Shown: positions 49,563 through 61,926, counted from the first letter of the stretch. The stretch: 64,000 nt of DNA from Endoconidiophora laricicola (GCA_001640655.1 LXGT01000037.1:1-64000), one strand, 5' to 3'. A program made the numbers and translations. The notes: generated by a model not told the origin, from the letters alone.

Positions 49563-49970
49563 TTTGTCGATTTGTCTTGACTGTTCTTAGATGAGAAAAA
49601 GATCAAGAATCGACAAGTTCTAAACTTCAGAGAGGATATTTGCCTAAAGCCATTAGACAGCGTGGGCCCTGAATGGAGAAAAAACTATTGCGCTATTCTG
49701 AAGGGACTCCCCACAATTTGAAAAATTATTGTGTGTGGGCTGAGCCCTGATCGATAAGACCTAAAGTATGCCAGATAAGCAGTGTTTGCTGCAAAAATTG
49801 CCGCTTGCCATCTGTCGATACGCCCCACTAGCCCACACACGCAAATCCGGATTCCACTCAATTTTCGACTGGGACCGCTTGCTCTTGAGAGTCTGTCTAT
49901 CTTAGAGAAATCTGAAAGAGAAGATTGAAATTATCACCAACTCCATCAAACATACCAAAAATACGTCAAA
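49563..49970. promoter_or_regulatory. Shared divergent promoter of RPS9 and RPL21
   Basis: 408 bp separate the two start codons, so one region must serve both ribosomal protein genes. It contains an inverted pair, TGTGTGGGCT at 49732-49741 and AGCCCACACA at 49830-49839, one copy facing each gene, and a local foldback CCCCACAATTTG..AATTATTGTGTGTGGG at about 49709-49739. These are candidate activator sites. The pairing is seen in the sequence; the role is inferred. Confidence 0.6.
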
Positions 49971-50967
49971 ATGGGTAAATCCGCTGGTCTCCGTTCGGGC
50001 ACTCGCGTACGTTATCCCCAACCCATCTCTATCTTGTAGTCTGTCACTGTCGACGGCAGGCTATCGCCATTTTTTTCCAAGATGTTGTTATACTGACATC
50101 TTAATAGTATGCCTTCTCGCGCAACTTCCGCCAGAAGGGCATGATCGCCCTGTCCACCTATCTCCGCGAGTACAGGTTTGTGAATATCCGCCACCGATAA
50201 CTTCCGAAGCTCCAGAATTCGACGAAACCGAGCATGATATATTTCAAGCCGACGACGAAAAAATGGCAGTAAAATAAATCATATACAGAACGAATTATTG
50301 ACATTAGAATTTCAGAGTCGGTGACATCGTCGATATCAAGACCAACGGTGCCGTCCAGAAGGGGTAAGCCGAATTTTCTACGCCAGACATCAATCAACAT
50401 GACCGAAAAATCTTCTCTCTCTTTTCCACGGCGTATCCCAATTTTGTCTCATTCAGGACTACGACATCACGACAGATAGCACATCACGACGACACATTGA
50501 GCGTAAAGAAAATGAAATACTACCACAACTGGGTCAGCACGATACGAGAAGAGTTGGAAAGAGATTTTGATCATGATATGTCTGGTTTGAACTCTTTATT
50601 GAGAGTCAATTTACTGACTTTTTTTTTCTACTGTAGTATGCCCTACAAGGTCTACCACGGCAAGACTGGTGTTATCTACAACGTCACCAAGTCCGCTGTT
50701 GGTGTCATCATCTATAAGAAGGTTGGCTACCGCTACCTAGAGAAGCGTCTCAACATCCGCGTTGAGCACGTCTCCCCTTCGCGCTCGCGCGACGATTTCA
50801 TCCGCAGAGTCAAGGAGAACGCCGAGAAGAAGAAGCTTGCCAAGGTCGAGGGCAAGCCCCTTCAGCTGAAGAGACAACCCGTTGCTCCCCGTGACGCGCG
50901 GACAATCTCCTTCGCCGAGAACGCCCCCGAGACTGTCACCCCCGTCGCCTACGAGACCACGATCTAA
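49971..50967 (+). CDS. RPL21: 60S ribosomal protein eL21 (RPL21)
   Basis: eL21 is a structural protein of the large ribosomal subunit. Four exons, 49971-50006, 50108-50175, 50316-50363 and 50637-50967, with introns of 101, 140 and 273 bp, give exactly 160 residues, the usual length. The N-terminus MGKSAGLRSGTR, then YAFSRNFRQKGMIALSTYL, VGDIVDIKTNGAVQKG and MPYKVYHGKTGVIYNVT, is diagnostic. Splices are in frame and use GTACGT, GTTTGT and GTAAGC donors. The third intron is the longest and contains a small open frame running into exon 4, which is not a separate gene. It shares its promoter with RPS9. Confidence 0.96.
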
Positions 50968-51656
50968 AAGGAGAATCCCAGGAAGATGTGAATGAAAAAA
51001 AAATACAAAGCTCTTTCTCTTCTTTTATGTTACCCCAAAATTGGTTGTCTTCTACTTTTTTTTTTCTCTTTGCTTGCTCATCATCTGTTGAAAATTTCAG
51101 ATACCTTTTTGGAGTCCTTTCTCTAGTCTACTAGAGCAATACACTTTTCTCTAAGGCTGTTCTGTATATAGTCTTACACTCTGGTACCGTTGTTCTATAA
51201 GTTGAGATTGATGGATAAGATCTATGCATGCAAAGTCCGACGGTGTCAATATTCAAACATGTTTTAATGCCAATAGCCGTTTAGCCCATCTTTTCTCATG
51301 AGGAGCTCTTCTTAAGACTTCATGAGTTAAAATCGGAGAAGGAAAATTAAGCCGAGACCCAATGAATATTGACTACGCGGCATAGAGGACTGGCAAGGAA
51401 AAACAATTATGAATTATAAGGCGTCTAATGGTTGTTGGGAGGGGGCTTGGTTTCTAGTCTAAATAAGTACTACGGTACATAGCATCATCATTAAAGGCTT
51501 TGGAATAATGCGGGCATGAGGAATAAAAAAAAAACCTAAGTATCATAACATTACTTGCCGTGTCGTGTCGTGAGTAACCTGGGTATATCGGGATAATAGT
51601 AGTACAATGGGGTATATTATGATAGATACTGAGATGTTAATATGGTTCGTCATGCT
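50968..51656. other. Spacer between convergent RPL21 and SLU7
   Basis: A non-coding, T-rich run after RPL21 (about 51000-51080) that fits its 3' end, then AT-rich sequence up to the SLU7 stop. No other feature was seen. Confidence 0.45.
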
Positions 51657-53129
51657 CTATGCTAGTTCGTCCTTCCCTAAGAACTTTGCCATGGGATCTT
51701 CTGCCGCCGTTCTTCTCTTGCGGTATTCCTCTAGATCTTCTTCTGTAACGCCGTCCATCATATCAGCCGCGGTTCGCTTAGTCATGCGGCGGCTCTTCTT
51801 GGACTCGTCGACAATGCCCTTATTTTCTCCATTGTGCTTCTTCTCATCCTTGGCGATATCTTCTTGATTTTCGTCCTGTGATGGAACATCTTCAATCAAG
51901 GCGATGCCAGCCCGCTGTCTTTCTGAGCTTTCAAAGGCACGCTTGCCGTCTTCGCCGGTGCAATAGCTGTTCTTCATGAAGGAATGACAGCAGGAATAAC
52001 CCCATTTAAAATCCGACCACCATGAACCAAACACTGATGTGTGGTTGTTCGGATGAATGTCCTCAGCGTACCGTGACTTAACAATCTTCTTAGGCGCACC
52101 CTTGATCATGCCCATGTCATCATACTCCACAAAAGCCTCGTTCTCCGTGATGGCCATGGCCTTGAGTGCCGCAGGCATTTCATTCTTGCCACCGCTATCG
52201 ACACCGTACATGTCCATAAGCAGCTTATCCTTCTCCGCCTTCCGGCGTTCGTCTTGTTCCTTAATGACCTTGCGCTGGTATTCACCGGCCGTAGGGTTGG
52301 CTTGAATATGCAGCGACGTGTTGCCGCTCGCCTCCTGTTGTTCCCACGCGTATTTCTGCGCCCGATTAAACTCAACGGCATCGCCTGATGCACGCATAAA
52401 GCCCTGCTCGGCAAATGTCTCCGCCGCCTTATCCGCAGTTGCGCCGGCATCGACCAGCGTGCGCGTCTTGGGATCATATTTTGCACTATCAAGATCTAGG
52501 TTGAGCAAGTACTTTGCTGTGTCTTCGCGGATACGCAACTGGCGCGTCGCTGTACTTTGATGCTTAGACATGTCGTTATCCTCGGCATATTTATCACCGG
52601 CATCCAACGCCGACGCTTCGACGTCGTCGGCATCCATGTCTTCATTGCCCGCGCGCGCAGCACGTTGTACGTCTCGGCGCAGCTCCTCCATCTGGTTGTG
52701 GTCGTCGACGACGGCGCGGAAGTCCTTTGGATCGAAACCGTTCCATCGGTCACGCTTAGCGTCCCAGCCCAGTTTGACATCCTGTACCAGCTCATCAGCC
52801 TGTATATCTTTGCCAGTCCATTTAGCACCGCGAGCACGCGGGCGGCCGAGGCAGTCGCGTGCCTTATGGGTCAAGGCACCACAGTTTTCGCAGGCGCCCT
52901 TGCGGTACTTGGTCGCAGCCGGCGCAGCTTTCTTGCCGCGGTCATACCATTTTGATTCTTCGGCTTTCTTCTGCAGGCGCTGATGTTCGAGATAATCGGC
53001 ACTAGTACCATCTTCGCCAGCATAGAATGGACGTTTACTGATGAAAGCAGGAATGTAAATGTTTTCTTCCTTGCTAGCTGCAGAGGCCTTGTCATGGCGA
53101 TTTGGCGGCGGCGGCGGCGGCGGAGGCAT
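51657..53129 (-). CDS. SLU7: Pre-mRNA splicing factor SLU7
   Basis: SLU7 acts in the second step of splicing, helping choose the 3' splice site in the spliceosome. A single 490-residue frame starts at ATG 53129 with a poly-Pro stretch. The order YIPAFISKRPFYAGEDG (about 25-41), a CCHC zinc knuckle CENCGALTHKARDC (Cys80, Cys83, His88, Cys93), LGWDAKRDRWNGFDPKDF, YMDM-like LLMDMYGV, and WGYSCCHSFMKNSYCTGEDGK near 380 all match the family. The C-terminus is Lys/Glu-rich with SKKSRRMTKRTAADMMDGVT. No intron is needed. A long overlapping out-of-frame ATG frame starts in the leader at 53353 (see findings). It is convergent with RPL21. Confidence 0.93.
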   Translation of the reverse strand: MPPPPPPPPNRHDKASAASKEENIYIPAFISKRPFYAGEDGTSADYLEHQRLQKKAEESKWYDRGKKAAPAATKYRKGACENCGALTHKARDCLGRPRARGAKWTGKDIQADELVQDVKLGWDAKRDRWNGFDPKDFRAVVDDHNQMEELRRDVQRAARAGNEDMDADDVEASALDAGDKYAEDNDMSKHQSTATRQLRIREDTAKYLLNLDLDSAKYDPKTRTLVDAGATADKAAETFAEQGFMRASGDAVEFNRAQKYAWEQQEASGNTSLHIQANPTAGEYQRKVIKEQDERRKAEKDKLLMDMYGVDSGGKNEMPAALKAMAITENEAFVEYDDMGMIKGAPKKIVKSRYAEDIHPNNHTSVFGSWWSDFKWGYSCCHSFMKNSYCTGEDGKRAFESSERQRAGIALIEDVPSQDENQEDIAKDEKKHNGENKGIVDESKKSRRMTKRTAADMMDGVTEEDLEEYRKRRTAAEDPMAKFLGKDELA

Positions 53130-55341
53130 CGTCGTGATGTTCGCGTGTAACTGGTTGATGAACCTGACGGTCTGGGAAAGTAAGGTTTTAGTATAGCGTA
53201 GGCCGGATGGAAGGCGTCAAAGAGAAATGCCGAATGATGATATATCGTTGCTGAGATGAGCACCTCAAGGACAGGACGTTCAATAATTTCCTTATTTGCT
53301 GTAAAAACATACGCCACAACGTCATTGCTGTATGTGGCGCAATTGTAGTTCATTGTGGCGGGTTTATTTTATTCTAAATATAACCCTAATACATGTAATC
53401 TGTCTAACCTCTAACTAATAATTACCTAATTTGTAGAATTTTTTGCTTTATACTGAAATAATTAGTTGAACGACTAACTTATTTATTTTCTTTTGGTTGT
53501 TGGCAATGAACCCTATCACTAGGGTTAAGTATACATACCCTCTTGTTATCGCCTGGGGTTTACACCACCAAGGCTCAAAGGCAAACAAACCACTGGGCCC
53601 GGCCAACTTTCAAAACTGTATCTTCATAGTTCTATAAACCGAATAGAATTATTGATTTGAAAAAAAAAAACCTCCTATAACTGTTAAGTTTGTCTACTGG
53701 TTCCAATTCCGCATGATTGATCGGACAAGCCCACTGGCTCCGACCAACACACGACAGCATGGACAGTAGGTAGGCACCGACTCCGCGGCTAACCCGATAG
53801 CCCAACTCGGCAGCTGAATATTTACTACAGTTATGTGTAGACAGAACAAACTATATGCAGACAGGAGAACCCAAGCACAAGCTGTTGGAATATATATCAA
53901 GAGATCTCAAAATATCATTAAACCTAATCTATCACTACACAAGGTAATCGGTTTCATTATCTACTATATAAGTAAATCTTTGCTACTCTCTACTACAACA
54001 ATTTTAGCTTGAGCTTAGTTGTCATTATGATGTTGCTTTTAATTCATTACTACAGGCCTAGTAATAGCAGCCATCTGACAAGAATATTGATCAGGATCTT
54101 ATTCTTGAACTTCAATAATTGATACATATTATAGTGTTCTTAGTACAAAGTCTCCGTCGCTTATGCCACAGTTAGCTAGTTGTCCGATTGGATCGCCTCA
54201 TCCTAAGGCTGAACCTACATATTGATATGAACTATCCCAGAAGTGTTAGTTATCTGTACTCCTCCACAGCAGTAACTCTAGAACTAGGCTTTCAATATCA
54301 TTTACTTGAGTTTGCAACTTGTAACTAAGTTTGACTTGGCATTGCTTAATTTGGTCTAAGCTCCTTGGCCGTTCACTAGAACTCACTAGATGTCTTTCAT
54401 GTGGCCAATTAGTCTAAGTTTCACTTGGCCTGCCAGATTTATATTCTGCCTCATATATTTACTATCTTTTCAATTTTTTTTTTCCATCCTGACCTCAATA
54501 TTTCCCATTTTTCCATGCTATGATGGGACGTTGACGGTTGGTTGGATGTATAATCGAAGGGAGAGGAGGAGAAGAGAGGAGAAGGCAAGCCCAGTTCAGA
54601 ATAAGAAAGGCGACGCTGTAATAAAGAAAGTCATCTAAGAAATAAAGGAAGGAATACGCTGATTGATGCACAAGTGACAAGTCAGTGCTGCGCCGCAAAT
54701 TCATGTGTGTTTTGTATTGGATCCTGGTAGGAACAAAAAATACCATAATAAGTTGAAATCATATACACGTAGTAAACATAGAGATGTTGAAAAGAGAGAT
54801 GAAAGCAGTGTAGTTATAGAATATCGTTGATGTTATTAGTGACTTGTGGGAAAGTCCAAGAGGTAAGTAAACCTCGTTGTGGCTACCAATGGTAGACAAA
54901 ACATATCAAATGTAACTATTCGTACTAGAAATATCAAAATATTAAAATGAGAACCCTCTCACAGTGAAATCCAATAAAACGGCGTCAAAACGTTAGCTAA
55001 AGTAAAAATAAAGAGTTATAAGAACGCCGGCTGTCTCTTTCTTGTTAATTCCTACCGGAGACGTGATTAATAAACAATTGAAAACTCCGCACCCCCAAAA
55101 ATGGCAAATGACAAAGGAAAGATAGTCGCAGTAAGAAATAGGTACGCAACAGATTAATAAATGTGCACAGATCGAAGAGAAGATATTTGGAACTTGTTTA
55201 TGTGCCAAAACACCATCGTGACTGGAGGTCGTTAAAAAGATAGTAGGAAATGAAAAGGGGTATCGTGAAGAAATAAAGTATGAGAAGTAGAAGAGGGTTG
55301 AAGCAAAGAAACTTGAGATGTATTGGCTTCTGTTTGTTTTC
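53130..55341. other. Spacer between SLU7 and the acidic unknown gene
   Basis: The first 225 bases are the SLU7 leader, with a small hairpin CGCCACA..TGTGGCG at 53312-53339. From about 53360 to 54450 the DNA is AT-rich and shows no gene; it may be a decayed repeat. The part at 54460-55341 is A/G-rich on the plus strand, with only low-complexity frames, and holds the 3' end of the gene that stops at 55342. Confidence 0.4.
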
Positions 55342-56406
55342 TTAGCAGCGCGTCAGCATTCGGCCTCTTCCCATCTGTGCAGACTCGTCGTAAGTCAGTG
55401 TGCGGCAGAGTGGCTCGGCATCCGAGTCCGTGTCTTCGGCGGTATCATATCCGTCCATAGCGAGCATGTAAGCTGGCTGGGTTTGTTGTGTAATGAAATC
55501 AGAAGAGACAGAAACGGAAGATGTGTCGGTGAAGGGTGTAGCAGCAGCGGAGGAGGAAGATGCCTCAAAGCAAGAGGTTTCTTCTGCGCTAGACGAGAAG
55601 GATACCCGGCCAGCGGTGTTTTCACGGGTTGGACCTTGATTAGCTGCTTGTTTGGCGAGTTGAGCAGCAAGTTTGACGGACATGTGTTGCTGCATCTGCA
55701 TCATGAGCGAGTAGACCTCGTGTTGGCGGGCAAACTTGATTGGCTCGGAGTCTTCATCAGATGAGTATCCTTCCTCCCCTTCTTCGTTGTCACCTTTCTC
55801 TTCAGAGTAGAAGTAAGATTGACTGTTATTGTGGTAGATGCCAGTGCTCTGTTTATCTTCATATTCGTCACCGTAGCATGAACCGGATTCGGAGTCCTCG
55901 TCATCAGCATAGGAGTACTCAGAGTCGGTGTAATCAATGTGCTCAGCAAACTGGGAAAGGTTAGAATCCATGCGGTTTGGGCAACGGTAAAGCGACGACA
56001 TTCCGCTGAGTTCAAGATCGGCCTCTTCGTCCCCTTCAACTTCATGCTCACTGCCGTCGGAGTGTCTATCCTCAGCTTCGTCATCCGTTTCTGAGAAGCA
56101 TTCAAAGACACGACGGCTACGGCTTGACGAAGAAGTGGAATCATTGACACATACTATGGCACCTGCACTGTCATTGTCAGATGGCATAGACAGTTCTTCG
56201 ATGTCATCAGAGTCGTCGGACGGTGAGGAGAGAGAGGCGCGGCGTGGAGCAGAGTAAGCAGCAAAAGGAGGGTGTGATTGAGAGAAGCGGCACTCAAGTT
56301 CATGAGATATGGCAAGAGGGTTGGTGCTCAGAAGTTCTTCAAGTTCGTTGGCAGCGCGGCCAATGTCGAAAGCCTGGCTAGCAGGGTTGATAGGCATTAG
56401 AGACAT
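55342..56406 (-). CDS. Hypothetical acidic, Ser-rich protein, 354 aa
   Basis: I do not recognise the family. I chose ATG 56406 (MSLMPINPASQAFDIGRAAN); the open frame continues further upstream, but that part translates to low-complexity leader-like sequence. The protein is strongly acidic and Ser-rich through about residues 60-240, so it is probably disordered. It has a short conserved-looking helical segment, QHEVYSLMMQMQQHMSVKLA AQLAKQ (about 235-260), and ends GRGRMLTRC. Codon use is normal and the frame is long. No signal peptide or membrane segment is seen. Its function is unknown, and a role for the helix in protein binding is only a guess. Confidence 0.7.
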   Translation of the reverse strand: MSLMPINPASQAFDIGRAANELEELLSTNPLAISHELECRFSQSHPPFAAYSAPRRASLSSPSDDSDDIEELSMPSDNDSAGAIVCVNDSTSSSSRSRRVFECFSETDDEAEDRHSDGSEHEVEGDEEADLELSGMSSLYRCPNRMDSNLSQFAEHIDYTDSEYSYADDEDSESGSCYGDEYEDKQSTGIYHNNSQSYFYSEEKGDNEEGEEGYSSDEDSEPIKFARQHEVYSLMMQMQQHMSVKLAAQLAKQAANQGPTRENTAGRVSFSSSAEETSCFEASSSSAAATPFTDTSSVSVSSDFITQQTQPAYMLAMDGYDTAEDTDSDAEPLCRTLTYDESAQMGRGRMLTRC

Positions 56407-56970
56407 GATCAATACGTGAGTGAATTTATAGTAAGTGAAAGCTGAAGAGGCAGATGTATTTCTTCCGTGGTGAATCGGCTCGATATATATGTTTGTTGAA
56501 TGACTCGAGCTCGAGGGTGAATGAGTAGAGGGAATCGAACTGTCAAGGGGAACTTCTTGGCAATGTCGATATGATGAGTCTTCAGATAAGTAAGAAGAAG
56601 AAAAGAATTGATGAATTAGGTAAACCGGAAGATGTAAAATAACAAGATGAAAGGCAAAAATACAGCAGAAATAAGTCTCCGGAAAGCAACGGCGGGATTG
56701 GAGATATTTAAACAAGTCGCCCTTCAGACAAGGTCTAGGTTTGGTTGCACTAGAACGACCAAGACGTGAGGCAAAGAAATAAATATAAAATAATAAAACA
56801 TGGCAAGCAAAGCTCAAGATGGCATTTACGCTTTGCTTGTCCAGGGCGTTCTTTGTTTATTGTTGACAAGCGACACGATAAAATGAGATAAATTATAAGA
56901 AGGAATGTGAAAATTTAAGTCTCCTAAGATCCTAGTAGATCAAAGAAATACTACTCTGCTGAGGTGAAGT

Positions 56971-57004
56971 GATGATGATGATGTGTGTGTGTGTGTGTGT
57001 GTGT
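56971..57004 (+). repeat. (GAT)4 and (TG)11 compound microsatellite
   Basis: A trinucleotide repeat runs straight into an uninterrupted TG repeat. Confidence 0.85.
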
Positions 57005-58728
57005 TTTCCGTGCCGTCAATGCGTTCTACAATTAGAGCAAGCGCCAGAGACGATCCCCGTCATTACGTCTGGTTCTTTTCCTCCTCTTCTTATATTTGTA
57101 CAAGGAAGCAAATGCTGCCAACTATGCTTCTAGAGCTACTACTAGTACTGTTGCCAACGTTCGGATCCGGAGCATGGAAAAGGATATGATTTCTTGGGAT
57201 GTATCTGTGCGTTATGCTTCCAGCGTTATGACGGAACAGAGTGGCAAGAGAGAACGAGAGACTTGTGTAGTGTGTAGCAAAGGAAGAGGTTATGTTCAAC
57301 TTGTTCTAGAGGGTGGCATTCGACTTGAATTTTTGCAATCTGTTCGTCTGGGGTAGTAGCAGTCAACCAAAACCAAGGAAAAGGCGAGAACGAAGTCAAT
57401 GTCAAAGTGGGCAGACGCTTTTGACACTAGCGCGGCACAATGGCAAGCAAAATGGTGTGAGGTTTCGTAAATGACGAGACCATACAAGGATTTCGACAGG
57501 CCAGAAAAATCCGGAGAACACGACGAGGGTTGCTGGAAAGGTGAAGACTAGTAATAACTACCCAAAGATGCAGATAATCAGCACCCAGTCGTATCTTATC
57601 CGACCAATAAGTTGGACAATGAATGATCAAGATATAGTCGAGAAATATCATGTTTACGAAGAAAATATGTGTGTGTCCATCCATTGTGGTTGTGGGGGCA
57701 AGTCGTCGTACTCTATACCAATTAAGAAACATCGCAAATAGTAGCTGTGACGGTAGTTGGTAATCAATTACTGCAGCTTGACTTCGGATCTTCCGTTAGG
57801 TCTGACGTTCAGAGTCTACCATTCAATATAGTGACAGATTCTCAAGTTTCTAGATTCCCAAAATAACATACAAATATGTTTCTATCTTTCTGTCTCTACC
57901 TCACCCGATGATGAAGCAATAATGGTAAACATGATCACGCTGTCTTGCACGAACACCAAGATTTTTTTTATTGGCTACGCCCAGGCCGTTATTTTTTCCC
58001 CCGTTTTTTCCCCTTTGGTAAGTGCCCAAAGCTACAAAGAAAAGTCAAGGTTGGTTTGTTGTTTTCTACTCAAGCAATGATCAAGAGCTGGCTAGACGAG
58101 ATGAAAAAAAAAAAAAAAAAGCCAGATAAGCTAAGGTCGAATTCCCGCTGGAGAGGCTGAAATAACAAAAGACAACGCGTGCTTTGTGCATCTTTTAGAC
58201 CGGTTATCAAAGGCAATCATATAGTACAACGCCGCTTCCGGACTTTTGCTGGAAAATGCAATAGACCCAACATGGGATATATTCCACTTTCCTTTTGGGT
58301 TCAGTCCCACAAGCTCGGCCGGCATATCCAGCGATGATTATGTATATGCTTGAAGGGTGTGCCTGATACTCAGAAAACGGACTTGGGCGAATAAGGCAGC
58401 TAATAATATGGACAGCTAACTACACACGCACCAAAGACGATAATAACTCATCTGCAGTCTTTTGTTATCTCTGACATGTTTCGGGAGGGGCTCGTTTCTT
58501 TTTTTGGGTGTCGCACAACTACATAGTAACTACATAACTAACTAGGGGAACAAAAACACAGACTAAAATACTACATCAAAAACACAATCTTATGCCTACG
58601 CTGTGTTTGGTCATTATGAGGTCGTTACGCTTCACGAATCCCACTTCTGATTCCTCGCTGGGCCTCAGTTCTTGTTTTTGGGCATGCCTTTTCCTAGGAC
58701 CTTTAACTGTTAGTACTATTATTCTTAT

Positions 58729-58800
58729 TCTTACTCTTACTCTTACTCTTACTCTTACTCTTACTCTTACTCTTACTCTTACTCTTACTCTTACTCTTAC
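58729..58800 (+). repeat. (TCTTAC)12 hexanucleotide repeat
   Basis: Twelve perfect units, preceded by a variant TCTTAT. On the minus strand each unit reads GTAAGA, which is the consensus fungal splice donor, and in one frame it encodes repeated Ser-Lys. No gene is assigned to it. Confidence 0.9.
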
Positions 58801-61800
58801 TTACTGTTTGTGTGCTGTTCATCCACATTGGTGACAGATATACAAATAATGCATCTGGCTTCTCGTGTCTTCTCTTTCTTTTGTTGGCTATCAATAGATG
58901 CGGGTCCTGTCAAGTCCTATTGGATTACGTTTTCTCGTCAGGCTGATTTATGGGATTAGTCTCCGAAAAGCAATACTACTACATACTATGTACCAGCACC
59001 TTCTTGGTGTTTTTTTTTTTTTTTTGGTTCTACTAGTACTAACCAGAAAGCAGCACTATTTTCTCTCGTGAACAGCAAAGCCAAATGCAAAATTTCAGCT
59101 TGACTTGTAAGAGAAGTAAACGAAGGAACAGCTTCAGATCAACTATCAGTTCCAAACTGGGCTCTTCTTTCCTTCTCTTTTGTCTCCTTTTGGCTTAGGA
59201 AATTCCATATTTCTGCAGCTCTCCGTCCTTGTGGCTGAAATTTAGCAGTCCCTTTTGCTCACATGCTTGCCGTCTAACGTCTAACTCCCGTCTCATTCTC
59301 TTCAGTTCTTCATCCGGTTTGTTAAGTCTAGGCTGGGAAGGATTGCATGTAACATGTAGTGCTGCAATGTAGTGAATGCAGTGCTACTCTATCTCTTAGC
59401 ATAAGCAAGACAGAAGCAGCCGTTGGCTCCTCATTTTCACTCAAATGTTATGTATCTGTCTCTATACCAATGTCTATACTAATGTCTTCATTTCATGTCT
59501 CGTTACTACCGCCTTTCGCTCTGTCTTCTGTCTCCTGTGATCTTCTCACGTCGCCTCAATTCTCGGGTAAAATGATTTTTTGTGTGTTTTTGCATGACCT
59601 GAACAAATATTGTTGGGGTCATACGAGAAGAGCGGAATAATTATGCGCATCGTTTTTCCTTTTGCTTCTCTTTCGTCTTTCGTTCCACATGTTCTCTTAG
59701 ATCTTTGGGTCTCTCGGTATCGTCGCTACGTGCCTTATTTGGGAATTATCTCGTGATCTGCTCGCGATTCAACTCTCTCACCAGATTCTCACCGCTTCCC
59801 ATACGAACCATTGATTGGTTATATTGTTCTTGATCTTTTTCTACATAAGATATCATTAAAGCCCCTAAATACTATCTCGAGAATTCTGATTGGTTCGGTA
59901 CATGGCTTTCACTAGCGTGGTAGGTAGGCCTTGGGTCGTGTTTGGGGTAATTTCCCCGCCAAGACCAAGATTCATTTCTCGTTTGAGGCCTTGCCTAAGG
60001 AAGCCCGTTTCCATGGGTCCCAAATACGGCGTTCATAACCCTGCTTACAGTAACCCTAGTAATAAAAGAAATATAGCACACAAATATTGTTATTTGTACT
60101 ATGTAATCTCCCTTTCATTCCTAACAAATTGAGCCTCATTATCTCAGGCCTAATTAATTTATAAAAATAAGAATAGTAAGAAGAGGACTAGGAGAATAAT
60201 CTTTGAATACAACCCTAGGACGATATATGGTTGATACTTAGCCGATCACGAAGCTTGGGCGGACAGAAATGGTGCATGATGATGTCTTGTGAAGTGAAAG
60301 ACGTTCTTACTTTTTTGATGATCCGGACAATGGAGAGAAATCGAGCATCGTATGTGATAAATTAGCTGACTATGGAAGTTAGATTCTCTGAACCATGATA
60401 TGCGATGAGACTACAGTCTACCAAATAAGCCCTGTCTGACTGACTGGATGTCCGGACATAGCCCAATCTGAGAAGGAGAAGAAAAAAGAGGGAGAGAGAA
60501 AACACGCAGCTGGGAGATGATCGTACCATTTTACGGCCCATTTAGCGTGACGTCGTCCAATCATTGAATCTTGTGATTCTCACACGTCGGCTGATCCATT
60601 CAAGTCAAGAGACTAAATCTTTTCTAGTACCTCACAATGTGAGAAAAAAAACATAGCTGAAATGGAATATAAGCTATGCTGAGCGACTTGACTTGAATTA
60701 GTCGCTGTTTCGAGGGAACAAAGGGCAAAAGAGGAGAGATAACAAAATCACAGGATCAAACATATCTTGCCTTTTATTGGTTTTTTGATCATATAGTATT
60801 CCTTTATTCATGTCTTGGCTTTGAGTCTTTGGTCGTTGATCTTAAGCAACCGTTCTTTTCTTCTCTCTTGTGTATGTGTGCATGCAAATGATGTAGACTT
60901 TTGACTCTTCTATGACCGTTGGAGAAACAAACACCATCTTCAAGCTTTTGATCATTGAAATTCGCTTGAGAATTGACCTTAGCCCATATGCTACTAGGGT
61001 TAGCCGCGCTGTAGATGAGCAACACTATTTGTATATGCTACGTACTAAAGGAAATTCAACTCTACTTTAGGTCAATCCAACCCAAAAGACTTGACTCAAG
61101 AGATTTCGGTTCTTTCATCAGCTTTTTTAGGGTTAATAAGCTGATAGAATCCTAAAATATGCATGGCTAGAAGCAAGAGCTCAGAATGTGCTTGAACTAG
61201 GACCCATAAAACAACATGCAAGTAAAGTAATAAATAAAATAAAAAGAGAACAACCTGGAAAATGACCTGGTCTGGTTAGGAGCTAGCTATTGTTCGGCAG
61301 ATGCTGTGGTTTTAGGCCTTCCTTTTCCATATCTTTTGTTGTTACTTTTCTTTTCCCTGAACAACTTGATCGAAAGATAGAAAGACAGAAAGTAACTTCT
61401 TGTCTTTGAACAACGTCTCTGTCTGTATATACAGATAGCATTTGGTGAAAATACCCGGGACTCAAGTGTCTCACGCTGATGGCCCTTGTTTGCCCTAGTT
61501 CCTTAGGGAATTAAGTCCCTGACTACTTAGTCGAGAAACAAGAAAACAAGATGTATACAAAGTTCATTTTCTATGTCTTTCTTGGAGATATGTGAGACTT
61601 GGTTTCACCGTCATTGGGGTCTAATTTTTACTAATAATGACTTAGTTGTTGCTCTAGCCTTTTTTATCTGTTTCTTCATAGCATTGGTAGTGGTAAGACA
61701 TAATATTGTACCGCTAAGAATCAACTTGTTACTTGTTGGTACTTGGATATGATCGACACGCTGTGCTCAGCTGGAATCTATCCTGGATACTTCTTTGTTT

Positions 61801-61926
61801 GTAAGCGTTTAAATAAATTGCAAGTAGTAGTATCAACAGTAAGTACCAAATACCATAACGCCTCCTTTTTGCCCATATTCATTAATACATGGTATCACTG
61901 ACACATATTGTGTAATTATGTGTCTT

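Larger units (their letters stand above)
56407..61926. other. Spacer (5.5 kb), no supported gene
   Basis: The left end holds the likely promoter and leader of the minus-strand gene that starts at 56406. (GAT)4 plus (TG)11 lie at 56971-57004. The hexamer repeat is at 58729-58800. The middle (about 57000-58500) and right part (58850-61900) give only short, uneven open frames. The block around 59830-60250 and 60960-61500 is AT-rich with scattered AGGGTTA words. I see no tRNA or other RNA gene. Confidence 0.4.

Noticed and set aside
50497..50636. Small open frame before RPL21 exon 4
   Set aside because: It lies in the third RPL21 intron; the splice sites and the exact 160-residue product explain the region.
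56407..56817. N-terminal extension of the acidic protein
   Set aside because: The extension has no supported ATG start and reads as low-complexity leader sequence; ATG 56406 is the better start.
58703..58894. Ser-Lys repeat protein on the minus strand
   Set aside because: It is only the translation of the TCTTAC hexamer array; the flanks have no coding character.
60050..61140. AGGGTTA words suggesting telomere-like or Tbf1-type sites
   Set aside because: The count over the window is close to chance expectation and the copies are not tandem.
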